From Rapana venosa (taxonomy: Eukaryota > Mollusca > Gastropoda > Neogastropoda > Muricidae): a stretch of DNA of 64,000 nucleotides. Shown piece by piece: positions 10,093 to 22,697 of this stretch. Positions within the stretch are counted from its first letter, which is position 1. Each line of letters starts with the position of its first letter. The notes under the pieces are model-generated. The model searched no databases. It saw nothing but the letters and a program-made list of their open reading frames with translations, and had not been told where the DNA came from. The stretch is taken from positions 47,788,818 through 47,852,817 of the forward strand of contig CM054134.1 in assembly GCA_028751875.1 (NCBI GenBank). Reading direction: 5' to 3'. A program made the translations under genes and the position numbers.

Positions 10093-11787
10093 ACTCCCTC
10101 TAGGAGACAGGACAAGCGATGACACCCGGAAGAGCACAGAGCCATAACACACAGAAAATCTCTTCTGCCACTTGCTACCCTGTGACTGCATAATGTATAG
10201 GTCGAGTTTGCTAACATATAACATGCATTATTCAGGGTCCACTCACCTCAGCAGCGTTAATTTTGTGTGAGGCCTGCCTCCCTCTAACCACGAGCAATGC
10301 ACGTGTGTCCGTGGTGAGGCTGCACTAAACTGCACTGATAACCGAACACAGAGGGGGCCTGCATTGATGAAAACACCAGCTCCCAGTCCCTTTGATGTGG
10401 TCATGTGCCAATGCCTGGTTCACAGTAGCCCTTTTGGGGGTTGGGTTTTCTTTTTTGTTTTTTGGTCCATTCATTGATGGTATGCATCTGTCTCTTTTCC
10501 TATCTGTTTCGTCTTTTACTTTCCCTGGACTGTACCTTGCAAGGTGATCATTGAAAGGAGTGAGAATGACTGTAGCATGAGATATGCGCCAATTGGACGC
10601 ATTGGCTGTTGTAAGGGTGCCTTCATAGTGCGTAGTGGCTTGATTGATATGTGCCACATAAGACCTTTCTTCGTGACATTGTCCATCCTTTCTTACAGAC
10701 CATAGCATAGCTCCTATGAATTTGTTCAATATGAAGTTTTGTCCACTGATTGTGATCTTGTTTGAAATTGAATTTCTTCTTTATTCATCAGCTTTATCTT
10801 TTTTCGGCACTGACCCGTACACCAAACTTTGCCAGATGGTGTTTCATCCGTGTGCTTCACTGTGACCGAGTTGGCAAGTTCCCCATCCTTTCAGCCAATT
10901 CATGTTAGTCTGCAAATTAAACAGTTTGTGACTCATCTCCCTCATAGTTTGATTGAACCCTTATGGTCTTCAAGGGTATCACTCATGAAATGCTTTACAT
11001 TTCTTATTCAATAGGATGGCTGATACTGAACATGCAGCCTTGGTATACCCCAACCGATGGCATATGGAACCATTCCCTACAGAATGTTGCAGAGAACTTT
11101 GCAACTTTTTTTTCTTCCTTTTTTTTAGAACTTTGCAACTAGCATCTGTGTTAAACTGTGAAAAATTATGAATCAGCTTCTAGCCCAAATTGTACTTCTG
11201 TTGTTGCCCACAGTGCATCATGCCACACAATGATCCATGCTTTCTTCAAGACCAAAAAAAAAAAAAAAAAAAAGGCTACTGCAAGTATTTCTTGCAGAGA
11301 GCTACCAGGATTAAAACCTGTTCCACAGGGCTTTTTCTGCTCCAGAACCCAACTTGTCCTTATGCAATAATTTCTTCCCCTTGTCATTTTCGTCTGTTAG
11401 GATGTGAAATATTCAGCATCACTTTTACTTCTGGCAAAGCTGAAGAAACTAGATCTAAACGTTTTGTTGTTCTGAAGCTGAAGTTACCCTGGTCTGGGTT
11501 TGTAACATAAACGAGAAACTTGCCCCCCTTTTGGCCATTCTCCTGTCTGCTGGATCTTGTTGCAGGCACATAATTATTAGTAGGTAAACCAACGACAGAG
11601 TCACCTCTATTCTTGATCAGTTCTTCTGGAACATTGTCAATACTAGCATAGATTCAAACAAGTTACCGTTGGCTGTCGCTCTTTTTCTATTTCTGGTTCA
11701 TTGATCTGGAATGGTCTCCTCCTCTCCCTTCGCCCTAAAACTACATAAAATTATGATACTTGTGAATCCATCTCATCTAAAAAATCT
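10088..11787. other. Region with decayed frames, unassigned
   Basis: A 134-aa minus frame (10325-10729) and several 60-100-aa frames on both strands (10829-11569) crowd this stretch, with an A homopolymer at about 11253-11272. I could not match any frame to a protein family. The clustering could be a degraded transposon, but that is a guess. Confidence 0.4.
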
Positions 11788-12313
11788 GACATGAAGCTAT
11801 CGAGAGCTCTTGCCCCGGCTTGTGATTGGCTGCTGCAATCACGTGTCCGGAATCGGCGTGCGCGCCCACACCCGCCCACCCTCGTATACACACACACAAT
11901 TCTGACAATAATAACAATTTTTATGGTATCCACACATCTTACTACACATGTCATCTAACTTTTTGTAATAGTTTAACGCTTCTCGATCAAAACACGAAAA
12001 AACTCACCTGAGAAGTTCATGGTGTTGAGAGAAAACACAGACAAGTTGAGAAAACTGCTTGAACTTGAGGTGCTTCGGTCTGGTATCGAACGCAATGGAG
12101 GAAAAACGCGCGGAAAGACCACGCGGTAAGCATCACTTACCTAATTAGCCAGTGCAGCATCTCTTCATTGGAGATGGGGAAAGTTATCATCTATCAAACA
12201 ATACGACAGGCCGTTCTGTCGTAGCAGACGAAAAACCAAGATGGCGGATTCCGGACACGTGATTGCAGCAGCCAATCACAAGCCGGGGCAAGTGCTCTCG
12301 ATAGCTTCATGTC
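11788..12313. mobile_element. Foldback/MITE-like element, copy 1
   Basis: Terminal inverted repeats of 67 bp (11788-11854 and 12247-12313) start GACATGAAGCTATCGAGAGC and differ at one base. The element is flanked by the direct repeat AAAATCT (11781-11787 and 12314-12320). Each terminus contains a nested palindrome (GTGATTG-7 nt-CAATCAC), a CCAAT box (as ATTGG) and an E-box CACGTG. The right arm also has AAGATGGCGG. There is no transposase ORF, so it would be non-autonomous. A second copy with different outer bases lies at 47837-48221. Confidence 0.88.
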
Positions 12314-12365
12314 AAAATCTGTCCCTGCTTTCAACAGCCAAAACCCTGCCAAAATGCATTACCTT

Positions 12366-12388
12366 CATGTGTGTGTGTGTGTGTGTGT
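12366..12388. repeat. (TG)n microsatellite
   Basis: A short TG run of about 22 bp just right of the foldback element. Confidence 0.85.
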
Positions 12389-12799
12389 TGAATTTGTTGA
12401 AACTATTAGATTGGTTGAATGTGCAAGGATAGGCTGAATGCAAGCTCTTTGATTTGTTTTTAAAAGATATAGCACTATATAAATTCCATATATTATTATC
12501 ATTATAAAATTAACAGGGTGAAAAAAATGTGCCTGTGCAAGGGTAAGCCTGATTTGCACAGAGAAATCATTACTGACTTAAGTTATATAAGACCACACAA
12601 TACATACATGACAGATGAGAGAGAGACACAAAGAAAAAGAAATAAAGAAACTGTAGAGAAGAAATTGTATGTTCAGAATTTCCCGAAGACAGGGACTCTG
12701 TTTTAACACTAAAAAGCCTGGCCATGGTCAAAAACTTTGTCCCTCATTAACACAGGGGGGAAACAAGACTAAAGCCAACATTTCAATATCATCATAAGA

Positions 12800-12930
12800 A
12801 GGAAGGTGGCAGGACAGCTTAGACGTTCACCTGCCTAGAAAGTAAATAGTGAGATTCTGGGTTCAATTCCCTGTCTTCCCTGTCATTGGTGAGCAAGGGA
12901 GCTCTAGCCGAGGAACGAGAAAAAAAAATA
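12800..12930 (+). mobile_element. tRNA-headed SINE ending in the family D tail
   Basis: A tRNA-like head (CAGCTTAGACGTTCACCTGCC) has a B box-like GGGTTCAATTCCC at about 12859. The tail GAGCTCTAGCCGAGGAACGA and poly-A are those of family D. It shows that family D is a Pol III-type SINE, since other copies in the window lack the head. Confidence 0.7.
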
Positions 12931-15709
12931 TAATCATATATATGTGACCATGCTTTAGCATGTGGGGATTGCCTGGCTTGATTGATTTCCCCCAATGTGT
13001 GGAAATGTCTTCATAACACAACTGTCTTTAATTTCCATTTATGGGGGGAGGGGAGGGGGTAAGTTCTCTGAAGTGAGAGCATGGCTACATAAATGGCAGT
13101 GTAGCCGAGAACTTTCTCATATATCCTTTTATTCAGACTCAAGGTCTGGTCTCATAATGACTCTCAAACCAGATGGGACACAGTACAGGTGCATATTCTT
13201 GGTAGCCCCCAGAATGTTAAATTGGGGGGCACACACAAAAAGCACTGAAAAGGCCCCTTGGAATGTCCATGGGTTCATGGTCATAGTGCTTTAGCCTTTC
13301 TCCCCATTATCTTTGTGTCTACGCTTGACCTGTCTTTGGTGACAACTCAAGAATGCTATAGATAAGAGAGACAGACAGATTGACAGAGAGATCAACAGAC
13401 AGGTAAGAAACAGAGACCCAGCCAGTCACTAATACAACTAAAAGCCCAAATCCACAACAGGGTTGTTGTTGGGTTTTTTTGCCAACGTTTATTACAAAGA
13501 AGAGATTTGGTGTGCATGAAATTGGCTATCAAACAAAACCATGCATCCAGAGAAAAAGTGAAGCATAATGACAAACAGTGACAAAAATATTGTCATGAGT
13601 TATTACAACATAACAAATTTTAAATGACTCTGGAAGAATAGGAGCATCCAGAACTTTGGAAGTACAGTGATTCTTTACTTGTCACACACATAAAACAGAC
13701 ACAGTGTGAATGAGTGGTACAGTTTCTCAACACAAAGAGACTGCCACCAATCGTAGTAAGGTACAGAAGTCATTTTTCTTTGGAGTTTTAGTGAGTAGCT
13801 TTAAGAAAAAAGTGAGCATAAACTGAAAAGAACGCATACAATAAATCCATGAAATGAAGGACACGAGGGAAAAGTACTGATTTGATCAATCTGATGATGA
13901 CACTGAACAACTGAAACAATGATTACAGTACAGTATGGCCAAAGTAATGGGGAAGAAAGGGTGAAGCAATGAGACTGTGACTGTAGAATGAGTTATTTGG
14001 GTGAGATTTTGTCCTTACTTTCTTTTTGTTGTTTCAGCGTGAGTGCATATGTTTGCTTGCATGTGTGTGTGTGTGTGTGCGCACATATTTTTGCTTGCTT
14101 TGATAATTGTGCCAATGATCTTTGGCTTGATATAAAATGGCTGTCTCTATAAATATACACTGATAATAAATATACAAAACCAAGTTTTAATATTTTCCAC
14201 CTGACATCAACAGCAAAAGCCCCCCCCCCAAACGGAATAAATTATAATCAACTTGGAATTGCGTTATTTGTTCTAATCAGAAAATACACAGGTAAGAACA
14301 TGGTCTTCACTGACAGCCCCCATCCCACCCACCCTTCACCAACACACACACACACTGTCACAATACAGATAACAAAAATTGTGTACAGACAATTCTCCCA
14401 CTCCTCATAGTAATGCAGCCGAACAAAAATTGGTATGCTGATACTAAGATGATGAAATGTACTTCAAATGGAATGATATGAAACTACAAGTGTAATTTAC
14501 TGGAACATCATGGGTAAAACAAAGATTAAGACATCTTCAACTTTTCCTGTTTTCAGTAATACTGTAAACAGAAAAATGAATGATAAGTACACCCGATAAC
14601 ATGTTACACACAAATTTTTAAAAAAGACTTCTGAACAAAAAATTTGTGGTATCTCAAACAAAATCCATTACAGCTTACTAAATGACTGGAGACTTAAATT
14701 TCTCTAGCACGTGCTTCCATTCAATTGACAAGATTGAGGCATAATAACAACAAAAAACCCACCATAACAATCACGGTAGACTCAAACATATTCATCAAAC
14801 ACTTGATGCGCAAATGACCAGATTATTTTTTCACCTATCATATTTTGAGCTTTACTCCTATCTTCTAATTCCACTGACTAGAAATGTTCCAAAAACTGAT
14901 GACCATTCGTCTCCATGAAATTATCCCATGCACATGGCATGACTTAAAAATCCATCGAAGTTTGAGCAAAGCACTACTGCATTTAAAAAATTTTTTTTTA
15001 TATTATGCTCTGTTTTTTTCTTTTTCACTAAGACAAAGGAAATACAGTCATAATGTTACAAAACAAGGTTTTTTTTCCTCAAGAACAAAAACAAAGCAAA
15101 TGGAGACATGGTGCCGCCTGTGCAGGAGGCCATTGTTACGGTAACACAGATCAATCAGCTGATTTGATCACTGACAGAATAGCACTGATTCATTTGTTGA
15201 TTGGATCAATGATAAAATGACTATTGATCAACAACCTGTGTGGATCAGCGATAAAATGACAGTGGCCAATCAAAAGATTGTCACATAATTATTGGAAAAA
15301 ATGACAATGTCCCATGAACTGACTTGGGTCCGCCACAACTGAATTAGACTCTAAACACAACAAAACCGCTGTATGCAATCAATATTGGATTACTGAATGA
15401 CATATTCTGCATGGCACTATCAAACATGTGGTTGGATCTATGACAAAATAATGATTAATTAGCTGATATGGTCATGATCTGAAAGACATAGCTATTAAAA
15501 TGAATCAGAATGGATCATTGACAGAATGCGTTTCTAAACAGCCATCCCATCACAGCCACTGGGCTCATTCACCATGGCTCTGACAAATTTCAAAAATTAA
15601 AACAAAAGAAGAATCATGCAAGGATCACAGAAATGTCTTCATGATTTAGAGAGATATGTAAAAATACAATCTGCCTACAATACACGCATTTCTTTTTCTT
15701 TCTTTAAAG
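12931..15709. other. AT-rich region, no gene
   Basis: Unique AT-rich sequence, with a TG run at about 14062-14080. A phrase near 13066-13100 (GAAGTGAGAGCATGGCTACATAAATGG) resembles the body of family D. Frames of 60-99 aa look random. Confidence 0.55.
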
Positions 15710-15790
15710 TTTAATAATAAATAATAATAATAATGTATGGAATTTTTATAGCGCTGAATCTTATATAGCAACAACTCAAAGCGCCCAGAT
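15710..15790 (+). repeat. Family F short element
   Basis: An AAT repeat followed by TGTATGGAATTTTTATAGCGC, GAATCTTATATAGCAACA and CTCAAAGCGC. The same element occurs at 28624-28711. It abuts a family A SINE on its right. Confidence 0.72.
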
Positions 15791-15796
15791 TGTTTT

Positions 15797-16009
15797 TAAT
15801 ATCGAGGATAATGGAATAAGCACTCATGTGCTTTTTTTTCTATTTTTACATTCAGTCCCCGTGTGTATGCGGTTTTGTAAATTTTGTCATCTGTTGCCAC
15901 CGGCACACAATGGCCTACTCTTTCGAAAAGCGGAACAGGATTTAACGTGTGCGCAAGATGTTCTGCATGCGTTCGCACACGGGGCCTCGGTTTATAGTCT
16001 CATCCGAAG
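15797..16009 (-). mobile_element. SINE family A, 5'-truncated
   Basis: Minus-strand copy with ATCGAGGATAATGGAATAAG at its 3' end, CACCGGCACACAATGGCC in the middle, and TCGGTTTATAGTCTCATCC at the truncation. The tRNA head is absent. Confidence 0.87.
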
Positions 16010-17340
16010 TTTACTTGCCTTTACACTATGCAAGTCATCAATACTTTGAACCTGATGAACAAACCAAACAATACCTTTCATGTTGCCAAAAGAGAAAAAT
16101 GTTTTTAAACATTTCTTTATAAGACACCCCCCCCCCAAAAAAAAAAAAAAAACCCACCCAAAAAAGTAATCCAAGTACTTGCAATATAGGTTTCAAACAA
16201 TTTTCACCAAATCCAGTAACTCGGAAACCTTTGAATACCAAAGGTAAAAATATTAGAAATTTAGAACCGCCAAAAGTCTGCCAGGGACCACTTTTAATGG
16301 AACCACAGACAAAAAAATGATGTAAGTTAAAGACTGATTGGCTATCTCATACTACAGGTTCTTGTTATTAAGTCATTATACTTCAAACTGCATCATGCAC
16401 TAAAGCAGAAGAACAACACCAATTAAATATCATGGAGAACTGCCAGAAATCAACGTTATCATTAACTACAGGATTTATGAGATGTAATAAGCCTGAGCAC
16501 AGATGTCAGGATTCAGAAGAATCTGGTACAAGACATGGCTATGGTAGGAAGCACAGACTACTAATGGGTACTCATCAAATTCCTTTTTTTTTATTTTTAA
16601 AGTCATCATTATGATAATTATACGTAAAATTACTTTCCTTACGATTTATTAGGCATTGATTCAAAGATTGCTGAATTCAAAGAATCTTTTAAGAATATAT
16701 CATGATGACACCTTGGAAATACAAATAAGTCTCCTCTACAGCTGCACCCACAAAATCAATAAACTTCAGAGTGATGTAATATTTATAAACATTTGTTTAA
16801 AGTCTCTGATATGGAATTCATGATTTGATGCTGCAGGATTTTATATTGAAAAGACTGGACAAAAGAAACAAACCCACAAAAAGTCTCAAACCAAGCTTTT
16901 TAAAAATTCTCATAACAGGCCATCTTTCAATCCCTTTTCCTATTGTGAACTATTGTTTCAATGAGAGGAACTAAGATTCCAAAGACTACAAAATATGACA
17001 AAAGTTGAAATATTTCCAATGAAATACTTAAAAACTGATAATAAACTTACTATAAAATCCATCATAACACATATTTTAATTCAAAATGGTTGAAAGAAAA
17101 TGCAGCATCAAAATGATTGAACACATGTATGTCTTCTTTTCAACTGCAAAGAACCAGCTAAGGACATGCCCGAAAATAATGATAGAAGTACTTGCCCTAC
17201 TGGTGTCTGTAAAAAATCGTTGGCAATACAGTGAAATAATCACCACAGAAAGAATATCAAATATACAAACACGTGAACACTGACAATTACTTGGAACAAC
17301 AAATACAGAAAGAAGGCTTCATTAAATGCAAACAGACTAT
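16010..17340. other. AT-rich region, no gene
   Basis: Unique AT-rich sequence with a C/A homopolymer junction at about 16128-16150. Nothing recognised. Confidence 0.5.
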
Positions 17341-17460
17341 AACAGCCAATAAAGTGTCACATGAACAAAGACAAACATTCATAACAGCCTCATTTTGTGT
17401 AACAGCCAATAAAGTGTCACATGAACAAAGACAAACATTCATAACAGCCTCATTTCACAA
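17341..17460. repeat. 60-bp exact tandem duplication
   Basis: Bases 17341-17395 and 17401-17455 are identical over 55 bp, starting AACAGCCAATAAAGTGTCAC. Only the last few bases of each 60-bp unit differ. The near-identity suggests a recent event. Confidence 0.95.
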
Positions 17461-20400
17461 AATGACGATTGCCTTTCAAAAAGAGCAAATCAACACATTA
17501 AGAGAAATAAAGATACAGACATGCTTATCAATCAGTAAAAACATCTTAACATTAACTTTGGGATTCATCAATGTAACTGCATCAAACCCTTAATGTTTGA
17601 TAACATTTATCATCACCAACTCTGGAACACATTTACACACCAAGCTAATCTCTATGGGCAAATCTGTAATTATTGGTAAAGAAACAACTCAAAGTGAAAA
17701 CTCAGTTCTTTGGTAGAACGTCATGGGGACTTCATCACGTAAGAGATGTATTTCTAGCCTAGTCTGGCTACATGGTGGCAGTTTATTGGAATCACTAGGC
17801 CTACTCCAGTTAAAAAAATTAATAACTGTCACATCAAATCAAATACCCTGGCTTTATTCATATACTTTTGTTACTGAACAATATACACTGTGACCTTTTA
17901 AATCTCAATATAATTTCACCACAGAACAGAATATTTATAAATAACATTAGCTTCAACACATTGTGCAAAATATCAAAACGGGACTGGTATATCATATGTA
18001 AAGATAATTTCCAACATTCAAGATTAATCCACGCCAGAAAAGAAAAGATCACATCATATATGACGTCGCCTACTTTTAGATCAACAAATTATGTAGGCCT
18101 ATTTCACACAATTTGTAATTTCTAACTTTGCTGAAAATGAGAGTGTGTGTGTGTGTGCGTGTGTGTGTGTGCATGTGTGTGAGGGGTGCATGTGCAAGTG
18201 TATCATGCATAGTACACGTGTGATTGCAAGCATATTATAATGGAGATATGAATAAAAAGGTTTTTTTTTAATTATTGCTTCTGCCACTGGAATGAACTGA
18301 ACTTTTCTTGCAAGAGTTGGAATATAGTGGAACCGAACACTGTGGTACCAATACAAATTTAAGATTCATGTCAATCACATCAACAGTAGACCTCACACTA
18401 ACCAAGTAATCAGCATATGACAAGTTCCCTGTTTGTTACATTTTTCTGCTTTCACAACACAATATAAAAAAAATCCAGCCATCAAACAACTTTCCTTCAA
18501 AAACAAAATTTCATCACATACATCGCCTGCAACATGCAGTGGTTAGATATGATAAGCATCACATGCATTCTTTCATGAAATAAGTACATATAATTACTTT
18601 TGATATAAATAATCATGTTATGCAAAGACTACAAGTCACTGGATAACATCCTGACCAAACAAAAATATTCTGAATCACTTTCCTGATCACAGGTAAAGTT
18701 TAAAGGGCAATGCTTTGTCTTTAACAGTTTAAGGTTAGTGGCAACTGGCAGTCACACAGGAAAGTTCACCCTCTGAAATAAAACTAAAAAAGCCACTATG
18801 TTCATTACTACATTCATTGTTCGCATAATTACTAACCATGAAGACAAATTGCTGAATCATCTCCTTCAATAGCAGTTCACATTTAACCAAACAACTCTCT
18901 GATTCTCTATATTCTTCTCTCTGATTCTGTTGAAACTTTTCTCTTTTATATATATCAGGGCTGATTTTTTTCTAACACAATGGTCAAATAAATCCATGAA
19001 TACTTTTTTGCAAAAAAGAAAAAGTTAAATGATAACAAGGTATATATTAATATAAAATACATATAAATATATTTTAAATATATATTTCACTCCAAACTTA
19101 TCTGCAAAAGTTTAAACAAATCAACGCATGTTAACTGTTTAGGCATGACCCTAATTTCTCCTCCTCTGTACACCAGCCTCTAACTTGTACTTGAACTAGT
19201 TGAAGGCTCTCACTCTCAGTCTAAACTGTAAGCATGATCAGTTACTACAAAACTACCTATCTTACTTTGGAAGTCAATTCCTTGTCCAATTCAAAGTCAG
19301 ATAAGCAATACTAAAAGAAAAAGGATAACAAAAAACGGAACTAAACGGTACACATTCAAATTTATGATCTGATTTTATTGTTATTCAGTATCTAAATTAA
19401 ATGTCTCTATTATCATGCATGGACAAAGTGCATAGTTCATAACATCACTTCAAAATCTATTTTTTAAAAATGCGATTGAAATGCAACAACTCTCAGCATT
19501 ACAACAGAAATGTCACATCATCAGTGAATCAGGGCAAACTGATACAATATAACCCCCAAAAATCAATCAATTTGAATTATGCAATTTATAAATTGGGTAG
19601 GTAATTTTCAGCATCTGCAACAGAACATGTTTTTCCATAGATACTGTACAGTTTCATCAATCAAAACTTCATAGTTCACAAAACAGCACTCTAGTCCTCT
19701 TATAACAATTTGAATAAAATTTAATGGATAATGAAAAAGACTGTCTTTCACCTGTATTCTTAAACCTAAGGTCATTTTTTTTTCAAATGGCTTAGTAACC
19801 AATAAGTGCTGCATACTTGCTAAATGACGTGTTTTAAGGCTTAGGAAAAGACGCCTGGCTACAGCAAAATTATTCTCACAAAGTTGCTTAATAAATCAAA
19901 CAGCAAGATTTAGCTGATCAAAACAATTGATAAGCCTGCCAATATGTTAAAAGCTATAATTTTCCAAACACTATAACTACTAAACTAGTACACGTATCCA
20001 GTTTAAATTATCTTTTGAAGATTGACCCAACAGGTTTACCCAAATTTTTTTGTCTTTCTTCAGACACTGAACTGTAGTGAACAGTTTAGACAAAATATAA
20101 AAATCATAAACAAGCAAATAATGTCATGTGTGTGAGGGGTAGTCTCCAAAGCTTAAAACTATGCAATTCCTTCAAAGCAGTCTCCTAGTCAAACTATCTC
20201 TCAACATATTTCACAATTGTCAAGCCTTTCATACTGGACTGTGTGTCTAAAGGCTTGAAAATATTTGTGAGAATGCCTTTTTTTACAGATTTTTTTAAAT
20301 ACTTGTATTTGTAACCGGTTGACAAAATTACATGCTTTTGATATTTTTTTTATCACATTAGCCAATTGGTGTTTCTGGCTTTTTTTTTTACAAAATGGAA

Positions 20401-20890
20401 TTGCAGCTTTAAATCTGCTCTGGAAATCATAAAATTACTGAATAGACTGTACATATCCAATCCACAAAAACAATCATAAGAACTAAAGAAGACTTCTTAA
20501 AAACAAAACTACCACATAAACATTACTCAAATACAGAAGCAAGGCATATGAATGAGATGATAGTGAACACTTTGTAGGAAAATTCCAAATCAAAATTTAA
20601 AAAAAGATAGTAAACTACCTTACAGTTACACACCACAGTTACACTATGTACAGTCATCCATCTATCTGACTTTTCTCAAATGAAGTTGAAACTCCTTCAG
20701 TGAAGACTGATGGACATCAATTAAAAATAAAGAACTTTCTCTTTGTTTTAAACTTCATTAATTAATAAACAAATAGCAGTGAACAAAAATCAACAAAAAC
20801 CCCCAACCACTGGCTACAATTGAGGGACACATTATAATCCTTGTCCAGCATTCCCTTTTAAATACTGAAATGCACACTATTCTATCCAGT
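17461..20890. other. AT-rich region downstream of ELOVL6
   Basis: About 3.4 kb of AT-rich, repeat-poor sequence, with a TG run near 18145-18180. It lies 3' of the minus-strand elongase gene. Vertebrate ELOVL6 mRNAs have long 3' UTRs, so part of it could be transcribed, but the sequence does not show this. Confidence 0.45.
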
Positions 20891-20896
20891 TTTATT
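20891..20896 (-). terminator. Candidate poly(A) signal of ELOVL6
   Basis: AATAAA on the minus strand, 64 bases past the predicted stop codon. It is the nearest such hexamer; others lie further downstream. Confidence 0.45.
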
Positions 20897-20959
20897 GATC
20901 AACTGATGTAGATTTTTTTTATGTTTTGATTTTGCTTTCTTTCTTTTTAAAATGTCCTA

Positions 20960-21819
20960 TCAAGCTTGCTTCTTATCTTTGATGTCTGGTTTTGGTGGTA
21001 ATTCTCCCTTTGGTTTTTCAATGATGTAGGTTGTGTAAAAGAAATGGGCAAACAGTATGAAGTAGCTGAAGTACATCATTGAGGAATAACGCAGGTTCTC
21101 AGAGATTGCTGACAGAACTCACCACGACCCTTTATCTGATAAATCATTACATTGATGCTGATGCCAATGACCATCTGTGTGATTTGCAAGCTGGTGATGA
21201 TGATGCTGATCCATTTTGGAATGTTGAATCGGAGAGCTCTCAGGGCATAGTATGTGTACATCACGGAATGAACAATGTAGTTCATCACCATGAACCAACG
21301 TCCTGGGGCTGTGTGCTCCGGGTAGCTGTACCAAACGTATATCAGGACAGTGATGTGGTGATACCAATGCAAAAAGATGAGAGGTTGCTTACGCAAAATG
21401 ATGAAAATTGTGTCTCCAAGTTCGTACACTTTCGAAACAGTGAACATGAAGGACCAGAAGCCTGTGACACCCTTGAAATAGGTAGGTACACATATCGAAT
21501 ATTGGAAACTGTGTTTTCCAACGGCTGTCGCAAGTTCTGGCAGAGTTCTGATAGCACCAACGATGCTGAAAATAGCCAGGATTCCACTCCATAGAGCCAG
21601 GGCTGGGCGTAGATCATAGCGAGGCCGTGTCTTCATGTAGACTTGACCACCAAAAACGACCACCACATAGATGGCTGAATACATAAAACTGTCCGTCCAT
21701 CGATTAAGCATATATTTCCAAAACGCTGGTTCGTTCCAGTTTTTTTCAAAGGAAAATACATAGGAGTAATTATGCACTCCTTCATGTTCTATAACTGCTG
21801 CCATCTTCACAGATCCCAA
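20960..21819 (-). CDS. ELOVL6: Very-long-chain fatty acid elongase 6-like, with a 2-base frameshift
   Basis: ELO-family condensing enzyme that adds two carbons from malonyl-CoA to C12-C16 acyl-CoAs in the ER membrane. From ATG at 21817-21819 the frame carries the KVYELGDTIFI segment, the histidine box HWYHH and NYIVHSVMYTYY, all hallmarks of the ELOVL6 branch, plus several hydrophobic helices. The initial frame ends at 21076 after 247 codons. The conserved C-terminus (ENLRYSSMMYFSYF, FAHFFYTTYI) continues in another frame to a stop at 20960-20962 and ends KKQA, a KKxx ER-retrieval motif. An extra two bases in a TCTC run (21101-21102) explain the switch. Without them the protein is 285 aa, normal for the family. 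No intron was seen. The shift is either a sequence error or a recent lesion. Confidence 0.9.
21101..21102 (-). other. ELOVL6: Frameshift site in ELOVL6
   Basis: Reading on the minus strand, codons CAG CAA TCT are followed by CT and then GAG AAC CTG. Dropping CT restores the family sequence CQQSENLRYSS. The site lies in a short TC dinucleotide run, where indels are common. Confidence 0.85.
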
Positions 21820-21899
21820 AGCTTGATGCCAAGCACTGAACCTAATGAAACGGATGAGCCAAGCTCGACCAGCAGATTAGTTACCGGCAACGACCGCGT

Positions 21900-22040
21900 G
21901 CAGCAGACTCCGCAGTGGGTACAATCAGCCGGTAGCCTATGGTGATAAGAAAAAGTATACTCGATTGGCTGAATCCTATGAACTGATTGTAAGGACCAAT
22001 CAGCAACGCGGAGAGAAAAACGTCAATATGGAGTCGCACG
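21900..22040 (-). promoter_or_regulatory. Candidate ELOVL6 promoter with two CCAAT boxes
   Basis: About 145-185 bases upstream of the ATG there are two CCAAT boxes in opposite orientations (ATTGG at 21964-21968, CCAAT at 21996-22000). CCAAT pairs bind NF-Y in many animal lipid-synthesis promoters. No TATA box was identified. This is inference from motif position only. Confidence 0.35.
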
Positions 22041-22179
22041 AGATGGGAAGATCTTGAAGGGTAAGACAAAGTACAAGTGGACCTCTGTGTTAAAATTTTT
22101 GAATTGGAGGCGAACTTTGGAGCAGAGCAGTTATTTGGTTTCTTATTGTTAAGTGGATCTTTGCCCAGAGTTAACAACA

Positions 22180-22664
22180 GTTACCAGGAAAGGAACCAAA
22201 AATCGATTTGAAAAATTATTCCCAAGGCCCCCATGTTTCAACCTCCACTAGCATGTGCCTGTCCCCAGTTCAGCTGCAGATAATTTATAGGCCTATAGAG
22301 TAACTAGAGCTACATTTATTAGGATTCGTTAAGAAAAGGTATTATTCTTTCGATTGTCCATAGTTATTCAGGTGTGTATGTTTTATAAATTATAATAAAA
22401 TACATCAAGTTGACTTGATTTTAATATAGAATTAGGATTACTTCCCTTGAAGTACTCAAGAATTCTTGATCCCTGTACGGAAAGCCAATGGGCCATGGAT
22501 GTACTCATGTCATAAGCATTGAGGAGATGAAAATGCATGCATGCGATAAACTTTAAAGTGTAGCATACATGCAGACAAGTAAACCATAACCGTTGTCATC
22601 ATAATGATTTGGACCCTTAGATAAACAAAAAACATGTGGGCACAGGGACACAGTCACACCACAT

Positions 22665-22697
<33 letters not shown>

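Noticed and set aside
21079..21594. 171-aa plus-strand frame
   Set aside because: It is the antisense of the ELOVL6 coding sequence and shows no family resemblance.
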